A stretch of 64,000 bases of DNA, from the NCBI RefSeq assembly GCF_003710935.1, contig NZ_RHHS01000022.1:45548-109547 (forward strand). Reading direction: 5' to 3'. The position numbers and the translations under genes were made by a program. Each line of letters opens with the position of its first letter. The first letter of the stretch is position 1. Origin of the DNA: Brevibacillus gelatini (GTDB lineage Bacteria > Bacillota > Bacilli > Brevibacillales > Brevibacillaceae). The notes below the pieces were generated by a model that did not search any database, was not told where the DNA came from, and worked only from the letters and a program-made list of their open reading frames with translations. Positions 1-8,908 of the stretch are shown here, piece after piece.

Positions 1-31
1 TCAAAATCAATTGTTGGCGGTCAGATAACAT
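1..31 (-). CDS. hrcA: HrcA heat-shock repressor, first codons only
   Basis: Reading leftwards from an ATG at 31 gives MLSDRQQLIL, which matches the usual N-terminus of HrcA, the repressor that binds CIRCE and controls hrcA-grpE-dnaK-dnaJ. The gene runs off the left edge. Support comes from the CIRCE element and promoter just upstream and from the neighbouring hemW and lepA, which precede hrcA in Bacillus. A GGGGAGG sequence lies upstream of the ATG at a slightly long spacing. Only ten codons are visible, so the call rests as much on context as on the peptide. Confidence 0.85.
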   Translation of the reverse strand, partial: MLSDRQQLIL

Positions 32-98
32 GGATGTCGCTCGCCTCCCCGATGAGCATTCAATCATATGGTGGTCGCTCCGCTGTTCGGAACGTTTG

Positions 99-125
99 TT
101 AGCACTCATACGTAACGAGTGCTAA
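99..125 (-). promoter_or_regulatory. CIRCE operator of the hrcA operon
   Basis: A perfect 9-bp inverted repeat, TTAGCACTC-N9-GAGTGCTAA, matches the CIRCE consensus exactly. It lies in the untranslated leader between the predicted promoter and the hrcA start. HrcA bound here is known to repress the class I heat-shock operon. Confidence 0.97.
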
Positions 126-136
126 ATCTATTTACT

Positions 137-165
137 AAGGTATCAATAGTAGAAGGATTTGTCAA
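137..165 (-). promoter_or_regulatory. Sigma-A promoter of the hrcA operon
   Basis: TTGACA at 165-160 is a perfect -35. A weak -10 (TACCTT, 142-137) follows after a 17-nt spacer. CIRCE starts just downstream, as expected for a repressor site overlapping the transcription start. Confidence 0.65.
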
Positions 166-224
166 CGGACTTGGACGAGATACGCAGTCAAATTCTCACA
201 TTTTTCGCCAGCAGCGTCCCGATT

Positions 225-1364
225 TTAGCGCAGAAAACGCGCAAATACTTCATTCCCGAGCGGAAGTCCCTTTTGGGTCAGTCTCAGACAGCCGTCCTGC
301 TCTTCCAGCATGCCTTTGGCAATCTCTTCTTCTATTATCGTCCCAAAAACCTCGTGCGCAGATACGCCAAAACGCGAAGCAAACTGGGCCAGATCGACTC
401 CTTCCCGCAAGCGCAGCCCCAAAATCATCTGTTCCTCCATCGCATCTTCCTTCGGCACCGCAAACTGTTCGACGCGCGGCAAGCCTTCCTTGCATTTTTG
501 CATGTAGAGCATGAGCGGTCCGGCGTTGACATGTCTTTGCCCGCACACGTAGCCGTGGGCGCCCGCCCCCAAACCATAGTATTCACGATTGAGCCAATAC
601 GTTTTATTATGTTTGCTCTCGTAGCCCGGTTTTGCAAAATTGCTGATTTCGTACTGCGGGTAGCCGTGACGCTCCATCTCCTCGATCAACACCAGGTACA
701 TTTCAAGCTCGGTTTCTTCCGACGGGAGCGGGAGCTGGTCTTTTTGATAGAGCGTATGGAACAGCGTATTTTCCTCAACCTTGAGGCTGTAGGCGGAAAA
801 GTGCGTCGTTCCCAGCGCGAATGCCTTGTCCAACGTCTCGCGAAAAATCTCCAGCGTCTGGTCCGGCAGGCCAAACATCAAATCGATGCTCACGTTCGCA
901 AACCCGACTTGCTTCGCATTCTCGATGCTGCGGTACACGTCGTCGCGGTCGTGAATCCGGCCCAGCCGCTTCAACAGGGCATTGTCAAACGACTGCACGC
1001 CAAAGCTGAGCCGATTGACGCCAAGCTCGCGCATGATCCGCAGCTTTTCCACATCGGTCGTCCCCGGATTGGCCTCCATCGTAAATTCGATGTCCTCCGT
1101 CCAATAGGGGCCAAGGTGAGTCTGCACGGTCTGCAAAAATTTTCGCATCTGGGCGTGGTCGAGAAAAGTAGGTGTACCGCCGCCGACGAAAATCGTCTTG
1201 ACCTCCTGAACTGGCTGCTCGCGGAACGTCAGCTCCATCTCCTTGTCCAAGGCGTCCAGGTAGTCCCAGACCAGCTGCGGATTGTTCGTCACAAACGAGT
1301 TGAAATCGCAGTAGTAGCATTTATTTGTGCAAAAGGGAATGTGGATGTATACCGATTGCGGCAT
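225..1364 (-). CDS. hemW: Radical SAM heme chaperone HemW (HemN-like)
   Basis: This 379-residue protein belongs to the radical SAM family formerly annotated as oxygen-independent coproporphyrinogen III oxidase. The N-terminus carries the cluster-binding CxxxCxxC (C12, C16, C19 in PFCTNKCYYC), followed by a GGGTPT SAM-binding segment near residue 62. A HemW-type C-terminal domain completes it. HemW members insert heme into respiratory enzymes, whereas true HemN decarboxylates coproporphyrinogen. The length and the lepA-hemW-hrcA neighbourhood favour HemW. It lies about 100 bp downstream of lepA, behind a modest terminator. Confidence 0.92.
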   Translation of the reverse strand: MPQSVYIHIPFCTNKCYYCDFNSFVTNNPQLVWDYLDALDKEMELTFREQPVQEVKTIFVGGGTPTFLDHAQMRKFLQTVQTHLGPYWTEDIEFTMEANPGTTDVEKLRIMRELGVNRLSFGVQSFDNALLKRLGRIHDRDDVYRSIENAKQVGFANVSIDLMFGLPDQTLEIFRETLDKAFALGTTHFSAYSLKVEENTLFHTLYQKDQLPLPSEETELEMYLVLIEEMERHGYPQYEISNFAKPGYESKHNKTYWLNREYYGLGAGAHGYVCGQRHVNAGPLMLYMQKCKEGLPRVEQFAVPKEDAMEEQMILGLRLREGVDLAQFASRFGVSAHEVFGTIIEEEIAKGMLEEQDGCLRLTQKGLPLGNEVFARFLR

Positions 1365-1446
1365 CAGGACTCTTCCCCTCCTTCGTGTTTGAATACAGGT
1401 GAAAAACCCGTTCGCGCAAAGACTGCGCTGCGCTTGTCAACGAATG

Positions 1447-1470
1447 GAAAAGACCTGACACAAGGTCAGG
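1447..1470 (-). terminator. Terminator after lepA
   Basis: CCTGAC-N5-GTCAGG forms a short hairpin directly after the lepA stop codon. On the minus strand it is followed by a short U run (TCTTTTCC). The stem is only 6 bp, so readthrough into hemW is likely. Confidence 0.55.
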
Positions 1471-1471
1471 C

Positions 1472-3289
1472 CTATTTCTTGTCATCCATGCGCAATACAG
1501 CCATAAACGCCTCTTGCGGCACCTCGACGGAACCGACGGCTTTCATGCGCTTCTTTCCTTCTTTTTGCTTTTCGAGCAGTTTGCGTTTCCGCGAAATGTC
1601 CCCGCCGTAGCACTTGGCAAGAACGTTTTTGCGCAGCGCGCTGATCGTTTCGCGGGCCACGACCTTGTGCCCGATGGCCGCCTGAATCGGCACCTCGAAC
1701 TGCTGGCGCGGAATCAGCTCTTTCAGCTTTTCGCAAATCACTTTTCCGCGAGCGTAAGCCGTATCCTTGTGTACGATAAACGACAGGGCATCGACCATCT
1801 CGCCGTTTAGGAGAATATCCATCTTCACCAGCTTGGACGGCTTGTAGCCTGCCAGCTCGTAGTCAAAAGAGGCGTATCCGCGCGTACCCGACTTCAGCAG
1901 GTCGAAGAAGTCGTAGACGATCTCGGAGAGCGGCATGTCGTATTTGAGCTGCACGCGGTTTTCGCCCATGTACTGCATGTCGAGGAAGTCCCCGCGCTTG
2001 CCCTGGCAAAGCTGCATGACGTCGCCGACGTACTCTTTTGGCACCATGATCGTGGACAGCACGTACGGCTCCTCGATCATTTCGATTTTTTGCGCTTCCG
2101 GCATCTTCGACGGGTTGTCGATCTCGATCACTTCGCCATTCGTCCGGGTAATGCGGTAAATTACGCTCGGCGCAGTCGTAATCAGGTTGATGTTGAACTC
2201 GCGCTCGATGCGCTCCTGGATAATCTCCATGTGCAAAAGTCCCAGGAAGCCGCAACGGAAGCCAAAGCCGAGCGCTTGCGACGTCTCCGGTTCGAATTGC
2301 AGCGACGCGTCGTTGAGTTGCAGCTTTTCCAGTGCTTCGCGCAGGTCGTTGTACTCGCTTGTCTCGATTGGGTACAAGCCGCAGAATACCATCGGGTTGA
2401 TCTTGCGGTAGCCCGGCAGCGGCTCGGCAGCAGGTCGGGCCGCATCGGTGATCGTATCCCCGACGCGCGTGTCGCCTACTGTCTTGATTGAGGCGGCCAC
2501 GTATCCTACATCACCGACAGTCAGTTCCTCCACCTGCGTCTGGCGCGGCGTCGAAGTACCGATCTCCGTCACTTCAAACGACTTGCCGGTCGCCATCATT
2601 TTGATTTTCATGCCTTTTCTGAGCGTACCGTTGACGACGCGAATCGAAGCGATAACCCCTCTGTACGGGTCAAAATACGAGTCGAAAATCAGGGCCTGCA
2701 ACGGCGCGTCCGGATCTCCCTCTGGAGCCGGCACTTTTTGCACGACTGCCTCCAGCACTTCCTTGATCCCGATACCTGCTTTGGCAGAAGTCAGCACCGC
2801 TTCGCTGGCATCCAGGCCGATGACGTCCTCTACCTCTTGCTTCACGCGCTCAGGCTCTGCGCTCGGCAGGTCGATCTTGTTGACGACCGGAATGATCTCC
2901 AGGTTGTTGTCCAGCGCCAAATAGACGTTGGCAAGCGTCTGTGCCTCGATTCCCTGGGCAGCGTCTACGACGAGAATCGCCCCTTCACAGGCAGCCAGGC
3001 TGCGGGATACCTCGTACGTAAAGTCTACGTGTCCAGGCGTGTCGATCAAGTGGAGAATGTAATCCTCTCCGTCATCTGCTTTATAGTTCAAACGCACGGC
3101 ATTCAGCTTGATTGTAATCCCGCGCTCTTTTTCCAGCTCCATCGTATCCAGAAACTGGGCTTCCATCTCACGTGCAGTCAATGCTCCGGTCAGCTCCAAA
3201 ATGCGGTCTGCCAGCGTCGACTTTCCATGGTCAATGTGGGCGATGATGGAAAAATTTCGAATCCTTTTCTGTCTTTCACGGCGATCCAT
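1472..3289 (-). CDS. lepA: Elongation factor 4 (LepA)
   Basis: This 605-residue translational GTPase acts on the ribosome and back-translocates tRNAs. The G1 motif AHIDHGKST lies at about 17-25, DTPGHVDF (G3) and NKIDLP (G4) follow, and the C-terminal part has the LepA-specific domain ending in a basic tail. The start is taken at the ATG of MDRRERQKR, because the in-frame sequence upstream is not conserved-looking. A GGGAGGG site lies about 12 nt upstream. The gene has its own promoter (3362-3391), so it is probably the head of a lepA-hemW unit. Confidence 0.96.
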   Translation of the reverse strand: MDRRERQKRIRNFSIIAHIDHGKSTLADRILELTGALTAREMEAQFLDTMELEKERGITIKLNAVRLNYKADDGEDYILHLIDTPGHVDFTYEVSRSLAACEGAILVVDAAQGIEAQTLANVYLALDNNLEIIPVVNKIDLPSAEPERVKQEVEDVIGLDASEAVLTSAKAGIGIKEVLEAVVQKVPAPEGDPDAPLQALIFDSYFDPYRGVIASIRVVNGTLRKGMKIKMMATGKSFEVTEIGTSTPRQTQVEELTVGDVGYVAASIKTVGDTRVGDTITDAARPAAEPLPGYRKINPMVFCGLYPIETSEYNDLREALEKLQLNDASLQFEPETSQALGFGFRCGFLGLLHMEIIQERIEREFNINLITTAPSVIYRITRTNGEVIEIDNPSKMPEAQKIEMIEEPYVLSTIMVPKEYVGDVMQLCQGKRGDFLDMQYMGENRVQLKYDMPLSEIVYDFFDLLKSGTRGYASFDYELAGYKPSKLVKMDILLNGEMVDALSFIVHKDTAYARGKVICEKLKELIPRQQFEVPIQAAIGHKVVARETISALRKNVLAKCYGGDISRKRKLLEKQKEGKKRMKAVGSVEVPQEAFMAVLRMDDKK

Positions 3290-3361
3290 GTGTTGTTCGT
3301 TCCCTCCCACGCGAATCCATCGAAACATGCAGATTGCGCTCGAAAAAATACACTAACGGTA

Positions 3362-3391
3362 ATTATAACAAACGCCTGATAGAAAGAGCAA
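3362..3391 (-). promoter_or_regulatory. Sigma-A promoter of lepA
   Basis: TTGCTC (3391-3386), an 18-nt spacer and a perfect TATAAT (3367-3362) lie about 75 bp upstream of the lepA start. Confidence 0.7.
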
Positions 3392-3429
3392 CCAAAGAGA
3401 ATACGGAGTTTGTTGACGCCGTTCGTTCA

Positions 3430-4227
3430 TCATGCCTTGACCTTCTGCCGCTGGCTGCTGACTGCTTCGGAAAAGAAATAGACATGTTTTTTCCCCGTGC
3501 CCGGATGCGTGACCACCTCTGTTTCTACCCCGAAAACGTCGCGAATCACCCCAGGTTCAAGCACTTCCTCCGGCGTTCCGGAAGCAACCAACTCCCCGCC
3601 GCTTAGGACGTACAGCCGATCACAGTACATGGCGGCCATATTCAGATCATGCAGCGAAGAAAACACGGTAATCCCGAGCGTCTTGACCAGATTCATCACT
3701 TGCAGCTGATACCGGACGTCCAGATGGTTGGTCGGTTCATCCAGCACGAGAAACTCGGCTTGTTGGGCCAAGGCTCTCGCAATCAGCACGCGCTTTTTTT
3801 CCCCGCCAGACAAGGAAAAAAAGCTGCGTGAGGCGTACTCCTGCATGCCGACCCGCTCCAGTGCCTCTTCACCGATGCGGCTGTCAGCGGCGGTATCGGA
3901 TTGAAACAGCTTCTTATGGGGAGAGCGCCCCATCATGACGATTTCCATGACGGTAAAGTCAAACTCGATTGACGATTCCTGCCGCACGACCGCCATACGC
4001 TGCGCACTTTGCCGGGCGGAAAGCTCGTAGACGTCAGCCCCGTCCAAAGAAATGAATCCGCAGCGCGGCTTCAGCGCCCGATAAATGCTTTTGAGCAGGG
4101 TGGACTTCCCGCTGCCATTCGGCCCGATCAGCCCCACAAATTCACCGGAGCGGACCTTCAGGCTAACGTCGCGCAAAATCGTTTTTTTCTCCAGCTCGAC
4201 CGAAATGTTTTCCACATGCAGATTCAT
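3430..4227 (-). CDS. btuD: Cobalamin-type ABC transporter, ATP-binding protein
   Basis: This 265-residue ATPase belongs to the Fe3+-siderophore/B12 importer family. It has Walker A GPNGSGKST (about 35-43), signature LSGGEKKR, Walker B FLVLDEP and an H-loop (SLHD). It would power the permease encoded just upstream, whose stop codon it overlaps by 4 bp. The family alone cannot separate heme, siderophore and B12 uptake. The cobalamin riboswitch in front of the operon points to B12 or cobinamide. No strong terminator is visible after the stop. Confidence 0.9.
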   Translation of the reverse strand: MNLHVENISVELEKKTILRDVSLKVRSGEFVGLIGPNGSGKSTLLKSIYRALKPRCGFISLDGADVYELSARQSAQRMAVVRQESSIEFDFTVMEIVMMGRSPHKKLFQSDTAADSRIGEEALERVGMQEYASRSFFSLSGGEKKRVLIARALAQQAEFLVLDEPTNHLDVRYQLQVMNLVKTLGITVFSSLHDLNMAAMYCDRLYVLSGGELVASGTPEEVLEPGVIRDVFGVETEVVTHPGTGKKHVYFFSEAVSSQRQKVKA

Positions 4228-5312
4228 CGACCGCTACCTCCGAAAGAATAGGAGCTGCGCAGCATCAGCCAAATAAAGAACGGACCGCCGCACAGCGCCG
4301 TAATAATCCCGATTGGCAACTCTTCCGGCGCAAACGCGAGCCGGGCGATCACGTCTGCCCAGATCAGGAAAATGGCCCCGAACAAGGCACTGACAGGCAG
4401 GACGCGCCGATGGTCCGAACCGACGATGACGCGAACGATATGCGGCATCATCAAGCCGACAAAGCCAATCGCCCCGCTGATTGACACAATGACGCCGGTA
4501 AGCAGGGCGGTAATGACCAATAGCTGCTTGCGAAATTGCACCGTGTTGATGCCCAGCGTTCCCGCCGCTTCTTCACCCAGCAGGAGCGCATTGAGCGAAC
4601 GGTATTGCGCCAACAGGACAATCAGGCAGATCGCGACGATCAGCGTCGGGATGGTCAAATACTCCCATTTCCCTCCAGCCAGGCTGCCGCTCATCCAGAA
4701 CAGAACGGAGCGAATGCCGTGCTCATTGGGCGCGGAAAAAATAATCAGACTGGTGATGGCAGACAAAATGGCGGAAATCGCGATGCCTGCCATAAGCAGA
4801 CGTACCGTGGAGTTTTGCCCGCCGATGCGGGACAAGGCAAAAACAAGCAGAATCGAGACAAGCGATCCTGTGAAAGCACCGAAGGAAAGCGCGTATTGTC
4901 CGTACATGCTGAATGCTCCGAACAAAATGACCAGCGTCGCGCCTGTAGATGCGCCAGAGGAAACTCCCAATATGTACGGGTCCGCCAAAGAGTTGCGAAC
5001 CAGCGACTGGATCGCCACCCCCACAACAGACAGCCCGGCCCCGACGACAGCCCCCAGCAGGATGCGGGGAAAGCGAATCTCCCAGATAATCGTCTGTTCT
5101 CCTTTTGACCAATCCGCTTCAATCCATGGATGGACCAGCGGAAGATGCGATAAGGCAATTTTCCAAACGGTAGATGGCTGGATTTCCACCGAGCCGAGTG
5201 TCACCGCAAACGTAATCGAGACGACAAGCCCGATCAGCAGCGCAACAATAAGGAAGGGCATCTTGATCTTGTGCAGGGCCGTTCCCTCCTTCTCTTTGCA
5301 ATCTTTTCTCAT
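4224..5312 (-). CDS. btuC: Cobalamin-type ABC transporter, permease
   Basis: This is a FecCD/BtuC-family permease of up to 362 residues with about ten hydrophobic segments and the typical GAGLSVVGVAIQ and LADPYILGVSSGA stretches. It would form the membrane channel for the substrate delivered by the binding protein. The given ATG overlaps the upstream stop codon (ATGA) but has no good ribosome site. A strong GAAGGAGGG lies 30 bp inside the frame, ahead of a CTG codon at 5276, so the true start may be this CTG or a nearby codon. It is the middle gene of the riboswitch-controlled operon. Confidence 0.9.
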   Translation of the reverse strand: MRKDCKEKEGTALHKIKMPFLIVALLIGLVVSITFAVTLGSVEIQPSTVWKIALSHLPLVHPWIEADWSKGEQTIIWEIRFPRILLGAVVGAGLSVVGVAIQSLVRNSLADPYILGVSSGASTGATLVILFGAFSMYGQYALSFGAFTGSLVSILLVFALSRIGGQNSTVRLLMAGIAISAILSAITSLIIFSAPNEHGIRSVLFWMSGSLAGGKWEYLTIPTLIVAICLIVLLAQYRSLNALLLGEEAAGTLGINTVQFRKQLLVITALLTGVIVSISGAIGFVGLMMPHIVRVIVGSDHRRVLPVSALFGAIFLIWADVIARLAFAPEELPIGIITALCGGPFFIWLMLRSSYSFGGSGR

Positions 5313-6349
5313 TGGAATCGATCCGGGTAAAGCCCTTCGGCGAGAATTTTCAGCGCGACAGGTGCGCGTACCCCTTCGGACGCTGCAGACAATGGCAGCA
5401 CGATCAGGCGCTTGTTTTGGATTGCCGGCACGTCAGCCAGTTCCTTTTTCGTGAGCAGGAATTGTTGTTTCTGCTCTACCGTCCTGTCGCCGTAGTCCAC
5501 AACCACGATCACGTCAGGCTTGCGGTTTACCACTTCTTCCCAGCTAACGGTTGCCCAGCCTTTCGGTATGTCGTCGAACACGTTTTTGCCGCCTGCCGCT
5601 TTAATCAGGGAAGTCATGTAGTTGTTGGCAGCGGTAAACGGCTGGTCTTCTCCGCTGTCGTACACGAATACGTTCAGCGGCTTGTCCACCGTACCGATTT
5701 TGCTTACGGTTTGCTCCATTTCCGCTTTCATTTTGCCAATCAGTGCGTTCGCCCTGTCTTCTACGCGGAAAATGCGGCCGATGTTTTGAATATCTGCGAA
5801 AACATCGTCAATCGTCGGGCCTGGCTTGTTCGAAGACTCTTGCAGGTACGATTTGATCCCCGCCTTTTCCAAATCCTCCATCGACCCTACCCCTTTGTCG
5901 CCAAAGGCGCTTTTCCAGCCTGCGTACACGAAGTCGGGGTTTGCGGCCAAGAGCACTTCTTTGGTCGGATACTTGTCGGACAGGACTGGCACTTTGTCGT
6001 AGTCGGCCTTCCACTCAGGCAAAATTTGATCGTCCAGGTACGCGGTTCCGACCATTTTCTCAGCCAGTCCCAGCGCTAGCATCACTTCGGTTACGTGCTG
6101 GTTCAGCGTCACCGCGCGTTGTGGCGCTTCCGGGTACGTCATCTCGATCCCGTTGGTCACAATCGTTACGGGTTTGTTGTCAAAAGCAGGCTGGGCCGTA
6201 TGCTCAGGCGTTGCGGCTTGCTTTGCGCCAGTGGATTCGGTCGCAGCGGGTGCGGCAGAGCTGCACGCGGACAAAAGCAGCATGATCGCTGCCAGCGCTG
6301 CCATCCGGAAACCGTGGAACCCTTTTTTTCTTAAGCGAATTGTACTCAT
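5309..6349 (-). CDS. btuF: Cobalamin-type ABC transporter, substrate-binding lipoprotein
   Basis: This 346-residue lipoprotein has a positively charged start, a hydrophobic segment and the lipobox LLSAC, followed by a Ser/Ala/Thr-rich linker. A periplasmic-binding-protein type II fold of the BtuF/FhuD class follows (PEAPQRAVTLNQHVTEVMLALG). It would be tethered outside the membrane and pass substrate to the permease. The ATG at 6349 is preferred over one at 6355 because AGAGGGG then sits 8 nt upstream. The cobalamin riboswitch and its terminator lie directly upstream, which is the main reason for assigning B12 rather than a siderophore. Confidence 0.88.
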   Translation of the reverse strand: MSTIRLRKKGFHGFRMAALAAIMLLLSACSSAAPAATESTGAKQAATPEHTAQPAFDNKPVTIVTNGIEMTYPEAPQRAVTLNQHVTEVMLALGLAEKMVGTAYLDDQILPEWKADYDKVPVLSDKYPTKEVLLAANPDFVYAGWKSAFGDKGVGSMEDLEKAGIKSYLQESSNKPGPTIDDVFADIQNIGRIFRVEDRANALIGKMKAEMEQTVSKIGTVDKPLNVFVYDSGEDQPFTAANNYMTSLIKAAGGKNVFDDIPKGWATVSWEEVVNRKPDVIVVVDYGDRTVEQKQQFLLTKKELADVPAIQNKRLIVLPLSAASEGVRAPVALKILAEGLYPDRFQ

Positions 6350-6382
6350 CTCCATAACCCCTCTTCTTTTGTTTTGTCATAG

Positions 6383-6419
6383 AAAAAAGCACCCCCCTTT
6401 TTTTTCAATCGGGAGGTGC
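6383..6419 (-). terminator. Riboswitch expression-platform terminator
   Basis: On the minus strand GCACCTCCC pairs with GGGGGGTGC around an A-rich loop and is followed by six U residues. It lies between the cobalamin aptamer and btuF, so it is probably the B12-dependent attenuator. Confidence 0.85.
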
Positions 6420-6524
6420 CTGACATAACGAGACACGACGATAGATACGGTGTTGCCAATGACGCCGTTTCCTCGTCTGCTTCCACATCTGTCCCATCCT
6501 CGTGGGGCCGATTGCACATCATCT

Positions 6525-6712
6525 CATGGCAGGTCTCCTGGCTTACGAATCATCATCCCCAGCGCCTTCCCATTTTTCGTCGCGCGAAAAACAGTGGCTT
6601 TTTGCTGGACACTCCTCGTTACAGTGGCGGGACCGCGCCGGATTTTCACCGGACTTCCCTATTAAGCTGGCGGAACCAAACGATTCCGCGCAGCACCATC
6701 AGATGTCTATTC
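6525..6712 (-). promoter_or_regulatory. Cobalamin (B12) riboswitch
   Basis: Read on the minus strand, the region shows the conserved aptamer pieces in order: GGGAAGTCCGGTGAAAATCC, GCGGTCCCGCCACTGTAA, and the B12 box AGCCAGGAGACCTGCC at 6543-6528. These match the adenosylcobalamin riboswitch consensus closely. With the terminator at 6383-6419 it should shut off btuFCD when B12 is plentiful. Confidence 0.96.
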
Positions 6713-6730
6713 AATTGTACGTTTGCGGCT

Positions 6731-7846
6731 TTATCCGATCATCGTCAGTTTTTTCGGAAACTTGCTCAACACTTCTACGCCTGTTTCGGTTACGAGCACA
6801 TCGTCCTCAATGCGCACGCCCCCTGCTCCCGGCACATACACCCCTGGTTCAATGGTGAACACCATGCCTGGGCGCAGCGTTTCCTGATTTTGCCCATGTA
6901 CGGATGGATATTCGTGCACATCCATGCCCAGGCCGTGGCCCAGACGGTGGATGAAGTAGTCGCCATAGCCTTTTGCGGCAATGACGTCGCGAGCCGTTTT
7001 GTCGAGATGGGCAAATGTCACTCCTGGACGAACCTCAGCAATCGCCGCCTCGTTTGCGGCCAGCACCGTTTCGTAAATATCGCGCAACTGCTCGCTGATC
7101 TGGCCGACGGCAAAGGTACGGGTAATGTCGGAAACGTAGCCGTCTGCCGCTACCCCGATGTCAAACAGGAGCAAATCGCCTTCCTGCACCTTGCGCGAAC
7201 CAGGCGTTCCGTGCGGCAGTGCCGATTTTTCCCCTGCCAAAACCATCGTGGAAAAAGACGGGCCGTCCGCTCCCAGCCGCTTCATCTGGTATTCCAGCTC
7301 CGCGACGATTTCCATTTCGGTCTGGCCGATTTTGAATGTCTTCAACGTCTCGCTGAGTGTATCTTCAATCAGTTGCACAGCCTTTTTCAAGCGAGTCACT
7401 TCATCTGCCGATTTAATCAGGCGCATCTCGCGGAGCGGCTCTTCCACATCCACGTAGCTTTCTGCACAGACGGCTTGCCCCAGCGCTTCGTAACGCTCTA
7501 CGGTCATGTGGCTTTTTTCAATACCCAGCTTTTTCAGGTTCGCTGGCAGCACTTGCTTGAGAAGCTCGTACGGATTTTGGGTATCCGTATGAGTGTGAAT
7601 CGTCTGAACGGTTGAAGCCGCTGCTGCCGCTTCGCGGTCGAGGGCAGGAACGATCAGGGATGGCTCGCCCTTAGCCGGAATCACCAGTCCCATAAAACGT
7701 TCGTGCGGATCGGTAAAAAAGCCGGTCAAATAGTAAACATGCTTCGGAGAGGTGATGACTACCGCGTCGAGCTCTTGCTTGGTCAAATAATCGTGCAGTT
7801 TCGAAATGCGCTCCAAGTACACCTGCGCCACCTTCGCTTTCGACAA
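6731..7846 (-). CDS. M24 family Xaa-Pro dipeptidase/aminopeptidase
   Basis: This 371-residue metallopeptidase has an N-terminal creatinase-like domain (about 1-135) and a pita-bread catalytic domain. The metal ligands are visible: the two Asp in [12 protein letters not shown], the His in HGLGMDVHE, the Glu in FTIEPG and the Glu in RIEDDV. It should cleave Xaa-Pro bonds in the cytoplasm. It starts with TTG, with AGGA about 8 nt upstream. It follows the dpp transporter genes on the same strand, behind a terminator, which fits a role in digesting imported proline peptides. Confidence 0.9.
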   Translation of the reverse strand: MSKAKVAQVYLERISKLHDYLTKQELDAVVITSPKHVYYLTGFFTDPHERFMGLVIPAKGEPSLIVPALDREAAAAASTVQTIHTHTDTQNPYELLKQVLPANLKKLGIEKSHMTVERYEALGQAVCAESYVDVEEPLREMRLIKSADEVTRLKKAVQLIEDTLSETLKTFKIGQTEMEIVAELEYQMKRLGADGPSFSTMVLAGEKSALPHGTPGSRKVQEGDLLLFDIGVAADGYVSDITRTFAVGQISEQLRDIYETVLAANEAAIAEVRPGVTFAHLDKTARDVIAAKGYGDYFIHRLGHGLGMDVHEYPSVHGQNQETLRPGMVFTIEPGVYVPGAGGVRIEDDVLVTETGVEVLSKFPKKLTMIG

Positions 7847-7942
7847 GATTCTATCCTAGAGAATACCATTTCCCTGCCCAAAAAAGAAGGGCGGACTGGA
7901 AGTTTCTCTCTGAACCCGGAAGCCGCCACGGCTGGGTTAAAC

Positions 7943-7982
7943 AAAAAAAGAAGCGAAAAGGACTGGTTGTGTCCCTTCACGC
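7943..7982 (-). terminator. Terminator after the peptide transporter genes
   Basis: GCGTGAAGGGAC pairs imperfectly with GTCCTTTTCGC and is followed on the minus strand by TTCTTTTTTT. It lies between the last dpp permease gene and the M24 peptidase. Confidence 0.7.
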
Positions 7983-7997
7983 CCCTTTTGCTGCGCA

Positions 7998-8891
7998 CTA
8001 GTTTTTCATCCGCGGGTCAAGCGCATCCCGCAATCCGTCCCCGATCAGGTTGAAGCCGAGTACGGTCAGCATGATCGACAGTCCTGGGAAAATAACCGTC
8101 CAAGGTGCCTTCTGGATGTACTGGCGGGAATCGGAGAGCATTTTCCCCCACTCCGGCTCCGGCGGTTGGGCACCGAGCCCCAGGAAGCCAAGCGCGGCCG
8201 CTTCAATAATTGCTGTCGCAATCCCCATCGTCCCGGTCACGATGATCGGTGCCAGGCTGTTCGGCAAAATGTGCTGCATCAAAATGCGCGAGTCCTTCAT
8301 GCCGATTGCGCGCGCCGCCATGACGAACTCCTCTTCCTTGAGACTTAACACACGCGAGCGCACCAGACGCCCAAAGTTCGGAATGTTGATGATCGCGATC
8401 GCCAGCAGCGCATTTTGCAAGGATGGCCCCAGAATGGCGACAATGGCAATCGCGAGCAGAATGCTTGGAAACGCCAGCATGATGTCAAAAACGCGAGAGA
8501 TGATGGTATCAACCCATCTGCCGTAAAAGCCTGCCAACAGGCCCAAAATCGTGCCTGCCACGACAGAACCGATGACCGAGAAGGTCCCTACCCAGAGCGA
8601 AATGCGCGCACCGTAGACGACGCGGCTAAACACATCCCGCCCGTTGTAATCCGTTCCAAACCAATGCTCCTCGGACGGCGGCTTGTTTTTCATGACCAAC
8701 TCCCCCTGGTCATACGGATACGGAGCAATTACGGGAGCCAGCACCGCAACCGTCACGAAAAACAGAATGATCGCCAGTCCTGCCATGGCGAGCTTGTTTT
8801 TTCGCAAAGCTCTCCAGGCTTCCCGCCAAGGAGAGACAACTTCTTCCTCTTTCGCTCTCAGGGATACCGTCTGTACTTGTGTCTCTGCCAT
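7998..8891 (-). CDS. dppC: Di/oligopeptide ABC transporter permease, DppC/OppC type
   Basis: This 297-residue permease has an N-terminal OppC-type domain, a first membrane segment at about 38-60 and five further segments. The GTDYNGRDVFSR motif and the EAA-type loop (EAAALGFLGLGAQPPEPEWG) are typical of the DppC/OppC half of the channel. It begins 18 bp after dppB and is the last gene of the five-gene transporter cluster. Peptide length preference cannot be read from the sequence. Confidence 0.93.
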   Translation of the reverse strand: MAETQVQTVSLRAKEEEVVSPWREAWRALRKNKLAMAGLAIILFFVTVAVLAPVIAPYPYDQGELVMKNKPPSEEHWFGTDYNGRDVFSRVVYGARISLWVGTFSVIGSVVAGTILGLLAGFYGRWVDTIISRVFDIMLAFPSILLAIAIVAILGPSLQNALLAIAIINIPNFGRLVRSRVLSLKEEEFVMAARAIGMKDSRILMQHILPNSLAPIIVTGTMGIATAIIEAAALGFLGLGAQPPEPEWGKMLSDSRQYIQKAPWTVIFPGLSIMLTVLGFNLIGDGLRDALDPRMKN

Positions 8892-8908
8892 GTCTCTTCA
8901 TCCCTCCC

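Noticed and set aside
159..1610. A 483-codon plus-strand frame across hemW
   Set aside because: It runs against hemW with its intact radical SAM motif and has no start context or homology that I can see.
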